A DNA stretch of 64,000 nt from Flavobacterium quisquiliarum (GTDB lineage Bacteria > Bacteroidota > Bacteroidia > Flavobacteriales > Flavobacteriaceae): assembly GCF_019308285.1 (NCBI RefSeq), contig NZ_WWEM01000037.1:1-64000 (forward strand), read 5' to 3'. The notes beneath the pieces are model-generated. The model did no database searches. It was given only the letters and a program-made list of their open reading frames with translations, and was not told the DNA's origin. The position numbers were made by a program, and so were the translations under genes. Below, piece by piece: positions 26,516 to 34,992 of this stretch (position 1 is the first letter of the stretch; every line of letters starts with the position of its first letter).

Positions 26516-27261
26516 TATCCTAATAATAATTGAGTTAATATATAATTTAAAAGGATAATAGTAACAGATGTCCATACGAACGATATTGTACTTGCTTTAC
26601 CAACCTCTAATGCACCGCCTTTCATGTAGTAGCCATGAAAAGATGGAATTGTTGCTAATAACATAGCAAAGATTAAAGTTTTGATAAAGGCATATGTAAT
26701 ATGAAAGGGTATGAAATCTTTCTGAGCTCCCATAATAAAATCTGCTCCGGTTGAAAATCCTCCGTAAGCGCAAGCCATCCATCCGCCAAAAATTCCTAAA
26801 AACATACTAATTCCAATTACAAAAGGATACATTAGTAAAGCTATAATTTTAGGAAAAACAAGATAGTTTAAGGAATTGACTCCCATAACTTCTAAAGCAT
26901 CAATTTGTTCCGTAACACGCATCGTCCCGATACTTGAAGTAATATAAGACCCCATTTTTCCAGCCATAATTACCGAGATAAAAGTAGGGGCAAACTCTAA
27001 AATTACAGATTGGCGTGTAGCAAAACCAATTAGATATTTTGGGATTAATGGATTAGTTAAGTTTAAGGCCGTTTGAATAGCAACCACTCCTCCAATGAAA
27101 AAAGAAATGAAGCAAACAATTCCCAGTGAATCAATAATAAGGTCGTCGATTTCTTTTAGAATTAGACTTTTCATAACAGGCCATTTAGTCTGTTTATTGA
27201 AAATTTCTTTCAACATTAAAAAATATTTCCCTATTTGGGATAAATAACGAATTAGCATCAT
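26515..27261 (-). CDS. MlaE-type ABC permease
   Basis: This 248-aa inner-membrane protein has five or six helices and MlaE family motifs: FFIGGVVAIQTALNL, ATRQSVILEFAPTFISVIMAGKMGSYITSSIGTMRVTEQIDALEVMG (the conserved coupling region) and the C-terminal FVWTSVTIILLNYILTQLL. It forms the membrane part of a lipid transporter together with the ATPase that follows it. It is the first gene of the two-gene run. Confidence 0.92.
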   Translation of the reverse strand: MMLIRYLSQIGKYFLMLKEIFNKQTKWPVMKSLILKEIDDLIIDSLGIVCFISFFIGGVVAIQTALNLTNPLIPKYLIGFATRQSVILEFAPTFISVIMAGKMGSYITSSIGTMRVTEQIDALEVMGVNSLNYLVFPKIIALLMYPFVIGISMFLGIFGGWMACAYGGFSTGADFIMGAQKDFIPFHITYAFIKTLIFAMLLATIPSFHGYYMKGGALEVGKASTISFVWTSVTIILLNYILTQLLLG

Positions 27262-27340
27262 AAGTTTTAAATATTGGCTAAGGTAAAAAGAAGTTATGAG
27301 TTATGGGGTATGAGTTCCCTTTTTTCGACTGTTTTGACAA

Positions 27341-28189
27341 TCAAATTAACTTTTGTTTCATTTTCTGCAAACGATAATTCCTAATAAACTTAGCTTGTTC
27401 TGGGGTTACTAATAAAGGTGTTTTGGCACTTTTTGCTTTCATAAATCCTTTGATGTAATCTAAAAATAGAAATGGTTTTTTCTTCATCATGGCCAGTTTT
27501 GCAGATGCAATGGCTGTAATCCAAAATCCATATCCTAAAGTATAAAAAGCTTCACCTTGTTTGTAGCGGGCTGTTTTGTTGTAATTGGCTCCTGTTGGTT
27601 TTAGATGTTTTACATGTAAAGATTGGTCTGTAACTATTTTCCAGCCATAATATTTACACAATAATTCATCTACAGTATCCCAACCCATTGCAGGTTTTAA
27701 ACCTCCAATTTGATGGAAAGTTTCTTTTCTGTAAGCCTTTAAAGCGCCGCGAATGTGATCTTTATCTGTTAGGTTTTCTAAAACCCATTCGCCGTTTTTA
27801 TCGATATAACAAAATCCGCCAACCATTCCAACTTTTGGATCAGATTCAAAATGTTTGATTATGGTTTCGAAATAGTTTGGAGGAAAAATTAAATCACCAT
27901 CAATTTTTACAATAATATCATAATCCGAATCTAAAGTTTCAAAACCTTTCTGAAATGCCTGAATCACTTTGCTTCCTGGTAAATGAATCGCATCTGAAGT
28001 TTTGTTTACGACAGAGATGTATGGATTTTCTTTTGCGAATCCTAAAACAACTTCTTCCGTTTTGTCAGTTGAATTATCATTGACAACCACAACTTTTGAA
28101 GGCAAAACAGTTTGCGAAATCAAAGATTGTAAGGTTAAGCCAATTAAATTTTCTTCGTTGTGTGCAGGAATGACGATGTAATATTTCAT
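27341..28189 (-). CDS. family 2 glycosyltransferase
   Basis: This 282-aa GT-A enzyme has IPAHNEENLIGLTLQSLISQ, VVVNDNSTDKTEEV and KIDGDLIFPPNYFE (a DxD-like metal site), then GGLKPAMGWDTVDELLCKYYGW. The C-terminal basic helix suggests membrane association. The donor and acceptor are unknown. I start at the ATG of MKYYIVIPAHNEE. The 18-codon upstream extension is translated from the AAATTCCAA repeat and is not credible. A methyltransferase gene lies upstream beyond that repeat. Confidence 0.9.
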   Translation of the reverse strand: MKYYIVIPAHNEENLIGLTLQSLISQTVLPSKVVVVNDNSTDKTEEVVLGFAKENPYISVVNKTSDAIHLPGSKVIQAFQKGFETLDSDYDIIVKIDGDLIFPPNYFETIIKHFESDPKVGMVGGFCYIDKNGEWVLENLTDKDHIRGALKAYRKETFHQIGGLKPAMGWDTVDELLCKYYGWKIVTDQSLHVKHLKPTGANYNKTARYKQGEAFYTLGYGFWITAIASAKLAMMKKKPFLFLDYIKGFMKAKSAKTPLLVTPEQAKFIRNYRLQKMKQKLI

Positions 28190-28194
28190 ATTAA

Positions 28195-28318
28195 ATTCCA
28201 ATTTTTTAAATTCCAAATTCCAAATCTTAAGAATAAATCCCAATTTTCTAAAATTCCAAATTCCAATCTTAACAAGATTGCTAAAATTGGAATTTGGGAT
28301 TTTTTTATTGGAATTTGC
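28195..28318. repeat. AAATTCCAA-word inverted repeat
   Basis: Repeated AAATTCCAAATTCC words on the left pair with AAAATTGGAATTTGGGATTT on the right, and an inner TCTTAACAAGA hairpin is also present. It fills the gap between the methyltransferase and glycosyltransferase genes and probably acts as a terminator for the former. Confidence 0.65.
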
Positions 28319-28320
28319 CG

Positions 28321-28848
28321 TTAGGCTCTTTCAGCTACCACGATATAATATCTTGGAGTGAAATATCTTAACAATGGTCTGATTCCAAGCTTTTTTACGG
28401 GATGTGTAAATTGCAGACGATCTGTTATTTTCCATCCTGTTTTTTCTAAAAGCCAGTCCAATTGCCAGTCTTCAAATTCATGGTAATGTCTGTCCCACAT
28501 ATCGGTTTTAGAACGGTATGCTGGAGAAAACCATAAACGTAACGGAATTGAAATTAACAATTTGTCACATTTTACGTTTTGTAAAATCGTGTACGGGTTT
28601 AGTAAATGTTCGAAAATTTCAAATGCTGTAAAAACAGTATAGTCTTCTGTTTGTAGCGCCGTCTGATCGTTATCTAAATCTTCGCCTTTAGTGTTTTTTA
28701 CAGTATAACCGTTTTCTTCCATTATTTTAGAAAACGGATTTGGAACACCAAAATCAAAAATGGTTTCAGAAGTGCTAACGTGCTTTTTTAAAAACTCTAG
28801 GGTAAGTCTGAATCTCTTATTCGGAAACGTTTTTTCGTACATAGTCAT
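28321..28848 (-). CDS. class I SAM methyltransferase-like protein
   Basis: This 175-aa protein starts its Rossmann core with ETIFDFGVPNPFSKIMEENGYTV (shortened glycine loop). It continues with KGEDLDNDQ, FTAFEIFEHLLNP (motif similar to Methyltransf_11) and the HYHEFEDWQLDWLLEKTGWKI helix. The canonical GxGxG loop is replaced by DFGVPNP, so SAM binding should be confirmed. It is next to a GT2 gene, which hints at surface glycan or lipid modification (inference). Confidence 0.75.
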   Translation of the reverse strand: MTMYEKTFPNKRFRLTLEFLKKHVSTSETIFDFGVPNPFSKIMEENGYTVKNTKGEDLDNDQTALQTEDYTVFTAFEIFEHLLNPYTILQNVKCDKLLISIPLRLWFSPAYRSKTDMWDRHYHEFEDWQLDWLLEKTGWKITDRLQFTHPVKKLGIRPLLRYFTPRYYIVVAERA

Positions 28849-28888
28849 TGCGAACGAATCTCTCGTTCATGAATTGTTAATTAGGTCG

Positions 28889-28896
28889 CAAATATA
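28889..28896 (-). promoter_or_regulatory. -7 box for the methyltransferase gene
   Basis: On the minus strand it reads TATATTTG, 40 nt before the start codon. No clear -33 TTTG is seen. Confidence 0.45.
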
Positions 28897-28960
28897 CTAA
28901 AAAAGTATTCAGTGTTCAGTTTTTAGTATTCAGTTACGGTGCTAAGTTTTAAATGAATTT

Positions 28961-29120
28961 CTCGCAATCCCGATAGCTATCGGGAGCGATGTCTCACAAA
29001 GTTTTGATAAAAAAATAAACCATATAAGTAATATAAGTTCAATTAAGAGAAAACTTAATATTCTTATATTACTTATATGGTTTAAAAAATTTCGCTCTCG
29101 ATGGCTCTCGGGATTGCGAG
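28961..29120. repeat. nested multi-layer inverted repeat
   Basis: The outer perfect arms are CTCGCAATCCCGA (28961-28973) and its complement (29108-29120), with CCCGATAGCTATCGGG embedded. The inner perfect 21-bp arms are at 29017-29037 and 29063-29083, and an innermost TTAAG/CTTAA hairpin follows. It shares the GCAATCCCGATAGCTATCGGG outer word with 18521 but has entirely different inner arms. Confidence 0.88.
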
Positions 29121-29143
29121 ATTATTTCACTCGTCTTTAAATT

Positions 29144-30202
29144 TTAATATCGGTAAACAAAAGCATTAATATTCATTCCTGCTCCAACTGAAGCAAAAAT
29201 AAGAACATCGCCTTTGTTAATTTCATGGCCTTCCACTTTTCCTTGCAGAATTAAATCATACAAAGTAGGAACAGTTGCAACACTGCTGTTTCCTAAATCG
29301 TGAATGCTCATTGGCATAATGTCTTTAGGAGGAGTTTGTCCGTATAATTTGTAGAAACGTTCGATAATGGCTTCATCCATTTTTTCGTTGGCTTGATGGA
29401 TAAGGATTTTTTTAACTTCATCGATTGCAATGCCACTATTGTCCAAACAGCTTTTCATGGCACATGGCACATTGCTTAAAGCGAATTCGTAGATTTTACG
29501 TCCGTACATTTTAATGTATTTCGTATCCGGATCTAAATCTTTGTTGTATGATTTTCCGAAGAAAAGAAAACCAGCTTCGTCAGTCGCAAAAGTAGCACTT
29601 TCGTAAGCTAATAATCCTGCTTCATCAGTTGAAGCTTCCAAGATTGAAGCTCCCGCACCATCAGAATAAATCATTGAATCGCGATCGTGATCGTCTACTA
29701 CTCTTGATAAAGTTTCGGCTCCAATTACCATTACTCTTTTTGCCATTCCTGATTTGATGAAAGCATTCGCTTGTAAAACACCTTCAATCCATCCCGGACA
29801 ACCAAAAATAATATCGTAAGCCACACACTTAGGATTTTTAATACCTAATTTGTTTTTAACACGTGTTGCTAAACTTGGTAAAATATCGGATTGAGTAGTT
29901 CCAGTTTTGACATCGCCAAAATTGTGGGCGATGATAATATAGTCTAAGGTTTCGGCATCAATATTTGCATTGGCAATTGCTTTTTGTGCAGCAAAAAAGG
30001 CTAAATCAGATGCGGTTTGATCTTTTTCGGCATAACGACGGTTCTCGATTCCGGTAATGCCTTTAAACTTTTTAATAACGACTTCGTTCGGATAACCAAA
30101 AGGAGTTCCATCCTCATTTAAAAAAACATGTTTATCAAAATCTGTGTTTTTTACTTCTAGATTAGGAATATAGCTCCCAATACCAATAATTTTTATTTTC
30201 AT
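29144..30202 (-). CDS. 3-oxoacyl-ACP synthase III family protein
   Basis: This 352-aa thiolase-fold enzyme carries the KAS III catalytic triad: Cys135 (FGCPGW), His269 (ILIHQAN) and Asn305 (DLGNSS). The sequence around Cys, GCPGWIEG, differs from the CAGF of E. coli FabH and matches the FabH-like subgroup of Bacteroidota. It condenses an acyl-CoA primer with malonyl-ACP. Its primer (acetyl, branched or other) is unknown. It is monocistronic, in the cytoplasm. Confidence 0.88.
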   Translation of the reverse strand: MKIKIIGIGSYIPNLEVKNTDFDKHVFLNEDGTPFGYPNEVVIKKFKGITGIENRRYAEKDQTASDLAFFAAQKAIANANIDAETLDYIIIAHNFGDVKTGTTQSDILPSLATRVKNKLGIKNPKCVAYDIIFGCPGWIEGVLQANAFIKSGMAKRVMVIGAETLSRVVDDHDRDSMIYSDGAGASILEASTDEAGLLAYESATFATDEAGFLFFGKSYNKDLDPDTKYIKMYGRKIYEFALSNVPCAMKSCLDNSGIAIDEVKKILIHQANEKMDEAIIERFYKLYGQTPPKDIMPMSIHDLGNSSVATVPTLYDLILQGKVEGHEINKGDVLIFASVGAGMNINAFVYRY

Positions 30203-30491
30203 TATTTCCCTTAAATTATCCGATAAATATCATGCTAAAGTATAAATAAAAAAATGATAACTATCATAAAATATACTATGCATGCATATAATTATGAATA
30301 AACGATTTTTTCAAAGATATATTGTTTATTTTTTAATGATTTTTTCGATTTACCGAGATTTCAAACGATTGAAGGCAAGTTGAGGAGTGATTTTTTTTCA
30401 TTATGATTTTTCATTTTTCAAAATAATTTCACAAAACATTGTGGAAAAGTTAAGTTTCTTTAAAGATAATTCTTTCTTTTATAACCTGACT
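30203..30491. other. non-coding upstream region of the KAS III gene
   Basis: This A+T-rich stretch should contain the KAS III promoter on the minus strand. I find no full consensus promoter and no hairpin stronger than the short CATGCATA-type words. The variable-arm element follows at 30492. Confidence 0.4.
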
Positions 30492-30606
30492 GCGTGAGGG
30501 ATAGGAGGAAGCTACCGAAGTAGCCCGGATAGCCCGACCCCGAAAAAACAAGTGGGCGAATATGCTCAAAGTAATTTTGCCCGTTTGTTTTATCGGGGGC
30601 ACGCCC
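30492..30606 (+). repeat. variable-arm structured element, copy 3
   Basis: GCGTG AGGGATAGGAGG, P2 GCTAC-CGAA-GTAGC, CCGGATAGCCCG, a P3 arm of about 20 bp (CCCCGAAAAAACAAGTGGGC with its partner; one mismatch and two wobbles), then CACGCCC. Where copies 2 and 4 have C...G closing P2, this copy has G...C, a compensatory change. The P3 tip GAATATGCTCAAAG matches the other long copies. It lies downstream of gcvP and is antisense to both flanking genes. Confidence 0.87.
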
Positions 30607-30675
30607 AAATGATTTTTGTTTTAATTGTTTCAAATTTAAGGTTTCACTTTCTACAGAAAATTTGAAACAAAAAAT

Positions 30676-30707
30676 AACCCCGACAGTTTTTAAAAACTGT
30701 CGGGGTT
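30676..30707 (-). terminator. gcvP terminator
   Basis: AACCCCGACAGTTTTT and AAAAACTGTCGGGGTT form a perfect 16-bp palindromic stem 24 nt past the gcvP stop. An A run on its plus-strand left side becomes a T run on the gcvP transcript. Confidence 0.88.
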
Positions 30708-30731
30708 GGATATGTATAAGAAAACTAAATT

Positions 30732-33581
30732 TTAGCTTTCCATGTAAGCTTCGATTGGAGCACAGCTACAAACTAAGTTTCTGTCACCATAAGCATCATC
30801 TACACGACGAACAGATGGCCAGAATTTATTGTCAGCGATGTAATCTAATGGGTAAGCTGCTGTTTCTCTTGAATAAGGGAAATCCCAAGAATCAGAAGTT
30901 AACATTGCTAATGTATGAGGTGCATTTTTCAATACGTTGTTTTTATCATCAGCAGTTGCAGCTTCGATTTCTTTTCTGATTGAGATAAGTGCATCACAGA
31001 AGCGGTCTAATTCAGCTAAATCTTCAGATTCTGTTGGTTCAATCATTAAAGTTCCAGCTACTGGGAAAGAAACCGTAGGAGCGTGGAAACCGTAATCCAT
31101 TAAACGTTTTGCGATATCACCCACTTCAATTCCGTTTTCTTTGAATGAACGGCAATCTAAAATCATTTCGTGAGCCGCTCTTCCGCATTCTCCAGTATAA
31201 AGAATTGGGTAGTGACCTTCGAAACGTGCTTTCATGTAGTTAGCATTCAAAATCGCGTGTTCTGTAGCGCTTTTTAATCCTTCAGCACCCATCATAGTGA
31301 TGTAACCGTAAGAAATTAAACATACTAAAGCAGATCCGTAAGGTGCAGATGAAATCGCTGTAATAGCTTGTTCGCCACCTACTTTTAAGATTGGGTTTGT
31401 TGGCAAAAACGGAACTAATTTTTCATTCACACAGATTGGTCCAACTCCAGGTCCACCACCACCGTGAGGAATAGCGAATGTTTTGTGTAAGTTTAAGTGA
31501 CAAACGTCAGCGCCAATTGTAGCAGGATTTGTTAATCCAACTTGTGCATTCATGTTTGCACCGTCCATATATACTAATCCGCCATTATCATGGATTAATT
31601 TTGTGATTTCGATAATTGAAGATTCGAAAACTCCGTGAGTTGAAGGATAAGTAACCATTAAACAAGATAAATCATCTTTGTGTTCAATCGCTTTTTCTCT
31701 CAAATCTTCTACGTCAATATTTCCTTCTGGAGTGGTTTTCGTAACAATGATTTTCATTCCAGCCATCGCTGCAGAAGCAGGGTTTGTTCCGTGAGCCGAT
31801 GAAGGAATTAAACATACATTACGGTGACCTTCGTTTCTTGACATGTGGTAAGCACGAATCGCCATTAAACCTGCATATTCTCCCTGCGCTCCAGAGTTTG
31901 GCTGTAAAGTTGTTCCAGCAAATCCAGTAATTACATTTAATTGCTGCTCTAATTTTTTAAGCATTGTAAGGTAACCTTCAACTTGGTCAACTGGTGCAAA
32001 CGGGTGAATACTGTTCCAGTTTGGCATTGAAAGAGGCAACATTTCTGAAGCTGCATTTAATTTCATCGTACAAGAACCTAATGAAATCATCGAGTGATTC
32101 AATGATAAATCTTTACGCTCTAATTTTTTGATGTAACGCATCAATTGGCTTTCTGAATGATGATTGTTAAAAACATCATGCGTTAAGAAAGAAGATGTTC
32201 TTTCTAATGAAGCTGGTAATTGGCTTGCAGAAGTTAATTCAGAAACCGTAACAGTTTCTTTTCCTAAAGCTTCAGCAAAAATCGCAACGATTTGGTTGAT
32301 GTCTGCAACTGAAGTTGTTTCGTTTAATGAAATAGAAACCGAATCAGCATCAGGGTAGAAGAAGTTTACTTTGTTTTTCTCCGCAGCTGCTTTTACTTTT
32401 TGAGCATCAGCTTTTACTAAAATAGTATCAAAGTAAGCCGTGTTGGTTTGGTAAACTCCTAATTTATTTAAAGCTTCAGCAGTAGTAACTGCAGAGGCGT
32501 GAACTTTATTTGCAATGTATTTTAATCCTTTTGGTCCATGGTAAACGGCGTACATTCCAGCCATAACTGCCAATAAAACCTGGGCAGTACAAATATTTGA
32601 AGTCGCTTTTTCACGTTTAATGTGCTGCTCACGAGTTCCTAAAGCCATACGTAAAGCACGGTTTCCGTTTGCATCAACAGAAACTCCAATGATACGACCC
32701 GGCATTGAACGTTTGTATTCATCTTTAGTTGCAAAATAAGCAGCGTGAGGACCACCGTAACCCATTGGTACACCAAAACGTTGTGTTGTTCCAACAACTA
32801 CTGCAGCACCCATTTCTCCCGGAGAAGTTAAAGTTGCAAGTGATAAAATATCAGCAGCAAAGGCAACTTTGATTTCGTTTTCTTTTGCTTTAGCAACAAA
32901 AGTACTGTAATCATTTACTTGACCATATTTTCCTGGGTATTGTAAAATCGCTCCGAAGAATTCATTTGAAAAATCAAATGTTTCGTGGTTTCCAATCACT
33001 AATTCAATTCCAATTGGAGTTGAACGTGTTTGTAAAACTGATAAAGTCTGAGGTAAAATTTCTTCAGAAACGAAGAATTTGTGTGTATTATTTTTCTTTT
33101 GATCTCTCGTACGAACGTCAAATAATAAAGCCATAGCTTCTGCAGCAGCAGTTCCTTCATCTAGTAAAGAGGCATTGGCAATTTCCATTCCTGTTAATTC
33201 GATAACAGTAGTCTGGAAATTTAAAATTGCTTCCAAACGCCCTTGAGCAATTTCTGCTTGGTAAGGTGTGTAAGCTGTGTACCATCCTGGATTTTCGAAG
33301 ATATTTCTTTGAATTGTAGCAGGAACGATAGTTGGGTGATAACCCAAACCAATGTATGATTTAAATGTTTTGTTTTTCTTTCCTAAGTCGCGAATATGAT
33401 TTGCAAATTCGAATTCTGTCATTGCAGGATCTAAATTCAAAGGCGCTTTTAAACGAATATCGTCCGGAAGGGTTTCATAAACAAGTTGTTCAATCGAGTC
33501 AACACCAATGGTTTGTAACATGTGTTGAAGATCTGTTTCTCTTGGACCAATGTGTCTTAAAGCAAAAGCATCTGTTTTCAT
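30732..33581 (-). CDS. gcvP: glycine dehydrogenase (decarboxylating), P-protein
   Basis: This is a full-length 949-aa single-chain P-protein. The N-terminal half has FALRHIGPRETDLQHML and FIGLGYHPT-like YIGLGYHPTIVP. The C-terminal half has the PLP site LNLHKTFAIPHGGGGPGVGP (Lys near residue 697), PNSGAQGEYAGL and SSAHGTNPASAAMAGM. It releases CO2 from glycine and passes the aminomethyl group to lipoylated H-protein. gcvT and gcvH are not in the window. A minus-strand TACTTTTG box lies at 33608-33615. I see no glycine riboswitch in the short leader. Confidence 0.97.
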   Translation of the reverse strand: MKTDAFALRHIGPRETDLQHMLQTIGVDSIEQLVYETLPDDIRLKAPLNLDPAMTEFEFANHIRDLGKKNKTFKSYIGLGYHPTIVPATIQRNIFENPGWYTAYTPYQAEIAQGRLEAILNFQTTVIELTGMEIANASLLDEGTAAAEAMALLFDVRTRDQKKNNTHKFFVSEEILPQTLSVLQTRSTPIGIELVIGNHETFDFSNEFFGAILQYPGKYGQVNDYSTFVAKAKENEIKVAFAADILSLATLTSPGEMGAAVVVGTTQRFGVPMGYGGPHAAYFATKDEYKRSMPGRIIGVSVDANGNRALRMALGTREQHIKREKATSNICTAQVLLAVMAGMYAVYHGPKGLKYIANKVHASAVTTAEALNKLGVYQTNTAYFDTILVKADAQKVKAAAEKNKVNFFYPDADSVSISLNETTSVADINQIVAIFAEALGKETVTVSELTSASQLPASLERTSSFLTHDVFNNHHSESQLMRYIKKLERKDLSLNHSMISLGSCTMKLNAASEMLPLSMPNWNSIHPFAPVDQVEGYLTMLKKLEQQLNVITGFAGTTLQPNSGAQGEYAGLMAIRAYHMSRNEGHRNVCLIPSSAHGTNPASAAMAGMKIIVTKTTPEGNIDVEDLREKAIEHKDDLSCLMVTYPSTHGVFESSIIEITKLIHDNGGLVYMDGANMNAQVGLTNPATIGADVCHLNLHKTFAIPHGGGGPGVGPICVNEKLVPFLPTNPILKVGGEQAITAISSAPYGSALVCLISYGYITMMGAEGLKSATEHAILNANYMKARFEGHYPILYTGECGRAAHEMILDCRSFKENGIEVGDIAKRLMDYGFHAPTVSFPVAGTLMIEPTESEDLAELDRFCDALISIRKEIEAATADDKNNVLKNAPHTLAMLTSDSWDFPYSRETAAYPLDYIADNKFWPSVRRVDDAYGDRNLVCSCAPIEAYMES

Positions 33582-33805
33582 TTGTAGCAGTCTATTTTTT
33601 TAAAGATCAAAAGTAATTTGCCGGGTGTTTTATTTGACGTAATCTCATGCTACACAAGGTTTATTACATTTTAAAGTAAATGTGTTGTTTTTTTGTGGCG
33701 CAAAATTAAGTATTATTAATAATTTAATGGGTATTTTTAACTTCAATTTTTGTCAATTTTCTAACTAAAGAGTTGATTTGTTACCAATTGATTAGATTTC
33801 GGGAT

Positions 33806-34618
33806 ATGAAACTTCTAAAACAAATATTCAATTTTTATTTAAACAGCAGTATTCACGTGGCTTTATCGTGTTATGCTTTAGTCCGAATAACGTTTCATGT
33901 ATTTCATATTCAGTACGATGAGCCAATGGCACTATTTGTTTTTTTCGGAACAATTGTAGGATATAATTTCGTAAAATATGATGCATTGGTTCGCGTAAAG
34001 AAAAATCCAATCGGTACACAATTAAAAATTATTGCTGTTTTGAGTTTCATTTCGGTAATTTTGGTTGGCTATTATTTTTTCCATTTAAAGCGGATTACCC
34101 AAATTGTCTCTGTCGTAATTTTTCTGATTACGGCACTTTATACTTTACCATTTTTTCCAAACCGAAGAAATGCCCGAAATTGGGCTGGCGTAAAAATCTA
34201 TATTGTGGCACTTTGCTGGGTTGGCGCTACTTTGGTTTTACCTTTAATAAATGCCGAAATTCCGTTTACGACAGATTTCTTTATCAAATGCATTCAGCGT
34301 TTCGTTTTAGTTTTTGTGCTGATTTTAGTTTTCGAAATCATCGATTTAGCCAATGATGATCCGCATTTGCAAACCGTTCCGCAGACAATTGGTGTGAAGA
34401 AAACCAAACTTTTAGGACTTTTGCTTTTAGTTCCGTTTTGGTTTTTAGAAATTTTTATATCAACATTCAATTATCATGATGCGATTATAAATCTGATCAT
34501 GGTTGTCATGCTGATGTTATTTATCTTTTTTGCCAATCCAAATCGCTCCAAATATTACACTTCTTTTTGGGTCGAAAGTGTACCAATATTTTGGTGGCTG
34601 ATGATCGTTTTTCTTTAA
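33806..34618 (+). CDS. UbiA-like multi-pass membrane protein
   Basis: This 270-aa protein has about eight membrane helices. The layout and the segment FGTIVGYNFVKYDALVRV resemble UbiA prenyltransferase-fold proteins of Bacteroidota. The canonical NDxxDxxxD site is not intact, although a later LANDDPHLQTVPQTIGVKKTKLLGL matches the second Asp-rich region (DxxxD-like, followed by PxxxG). I start at ATG 33806. An upstream TTG in frame would add residues across the leader. Substrate unknown. Confidence 0.7.
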   Translation: MKLLKQIFNFYLNSSIHVALSCYALVRITFHVFHIQYDEPMALFVFFGTIVGYNFVKYDALVRVKKNPIGTQLKIIAVLSFISVILVGYYFFHLKRITQIVSVVIFLITALYTLPFFPNRRNARNWAGVKIYIVALCWVGATLVLPLINAEIPFTTDFFIKCIQRFVLVFVLILVFEIIDLANDDPHLQTVPQTIGVKKTKLLGLLLLVPFWFLEIFISTFNYHDAIINLIMVVMLMLFIFFANPNRSKYYTSFWVESVPIFWWLMIVFL

Positions 34619-34627
34619 AAATATTCT

Positions 34628-34741
34628 GGACGTGCCCCCGATTTGATAAGTGGGCAAAATGCTTTACAGTTATTCGCCCACTTATCAAATCGGGGTCGGG
34701 CTATCCGCGCTACTTCGGTAGCCAGCTCCTATCCCTCACGC
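34628..34741 (-). repeat. variable-arm structured element, copy 4
   Basis: On the minus strand: GCGTG AGGGATAGGAGC, P2 GCTAC-CGAA-GTAGC, GCGGATAGCCCGA, a perfect 20-bp P3 (arm starting CCCCGATTTGATAAG), then GGGCACGT. The tip GGGCGAATAACTGTAAAG is almost identical to those of copies 2 and 3. The outermost pair is a G-T wobble. It lies between convergent genes in the 34619-34992 gap. Confidence 0.88.
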
Positions 34742-34803
34742 AAAACCTAAAATGAGGAAAATTCATTTTTAAAAGAAAATTTTATGAATTATTAAATTTT
34801 GAA

Positions 34804-34926
34804 TTGCCTCCAGCTTTAGCTGGAGGTAAAAGAAGTCTTTAATAAGGGCTTTAGCCAAATGACAAAGTTCGGCTAAAGCCAATAATATTTAATCCTTAAT
34901 TCACCTCCAGTTAAAACTGGAGGCAA
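34804..34926. repeat. nested inverted repeat of CCTCCAG/GGCTAAAGCC words
   Basis: The outer arms are TTGCCTCCAG (34804-34813) and CTGGAGGCAA (34917-34926). Each side is also its own hairpin (CCTCCAGCTTTAGCTGGAGG at 34807-34826; the right one at 34904-34923). The central hairpin is GGCTTTAGCC (34847-34856) / GGCTAAAGCC (34871-34880). It fills the rest of the gap after element copy 4. Confidence 0.85.
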
Positions 34927-34992
34927 CTGAATTTGTTTTTTTATCTGCTAAATCTGCTAAAATCTGTAGAATCTGCGTGAAATAAAATCCAA

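Noticed and set aside
33582..33805. Glycine riboswitch upstream of gcvP
   Set aside because: The leader is short and A+T-rich, and I see neither the paired aptamer layout nor its conserved G+C blocks.
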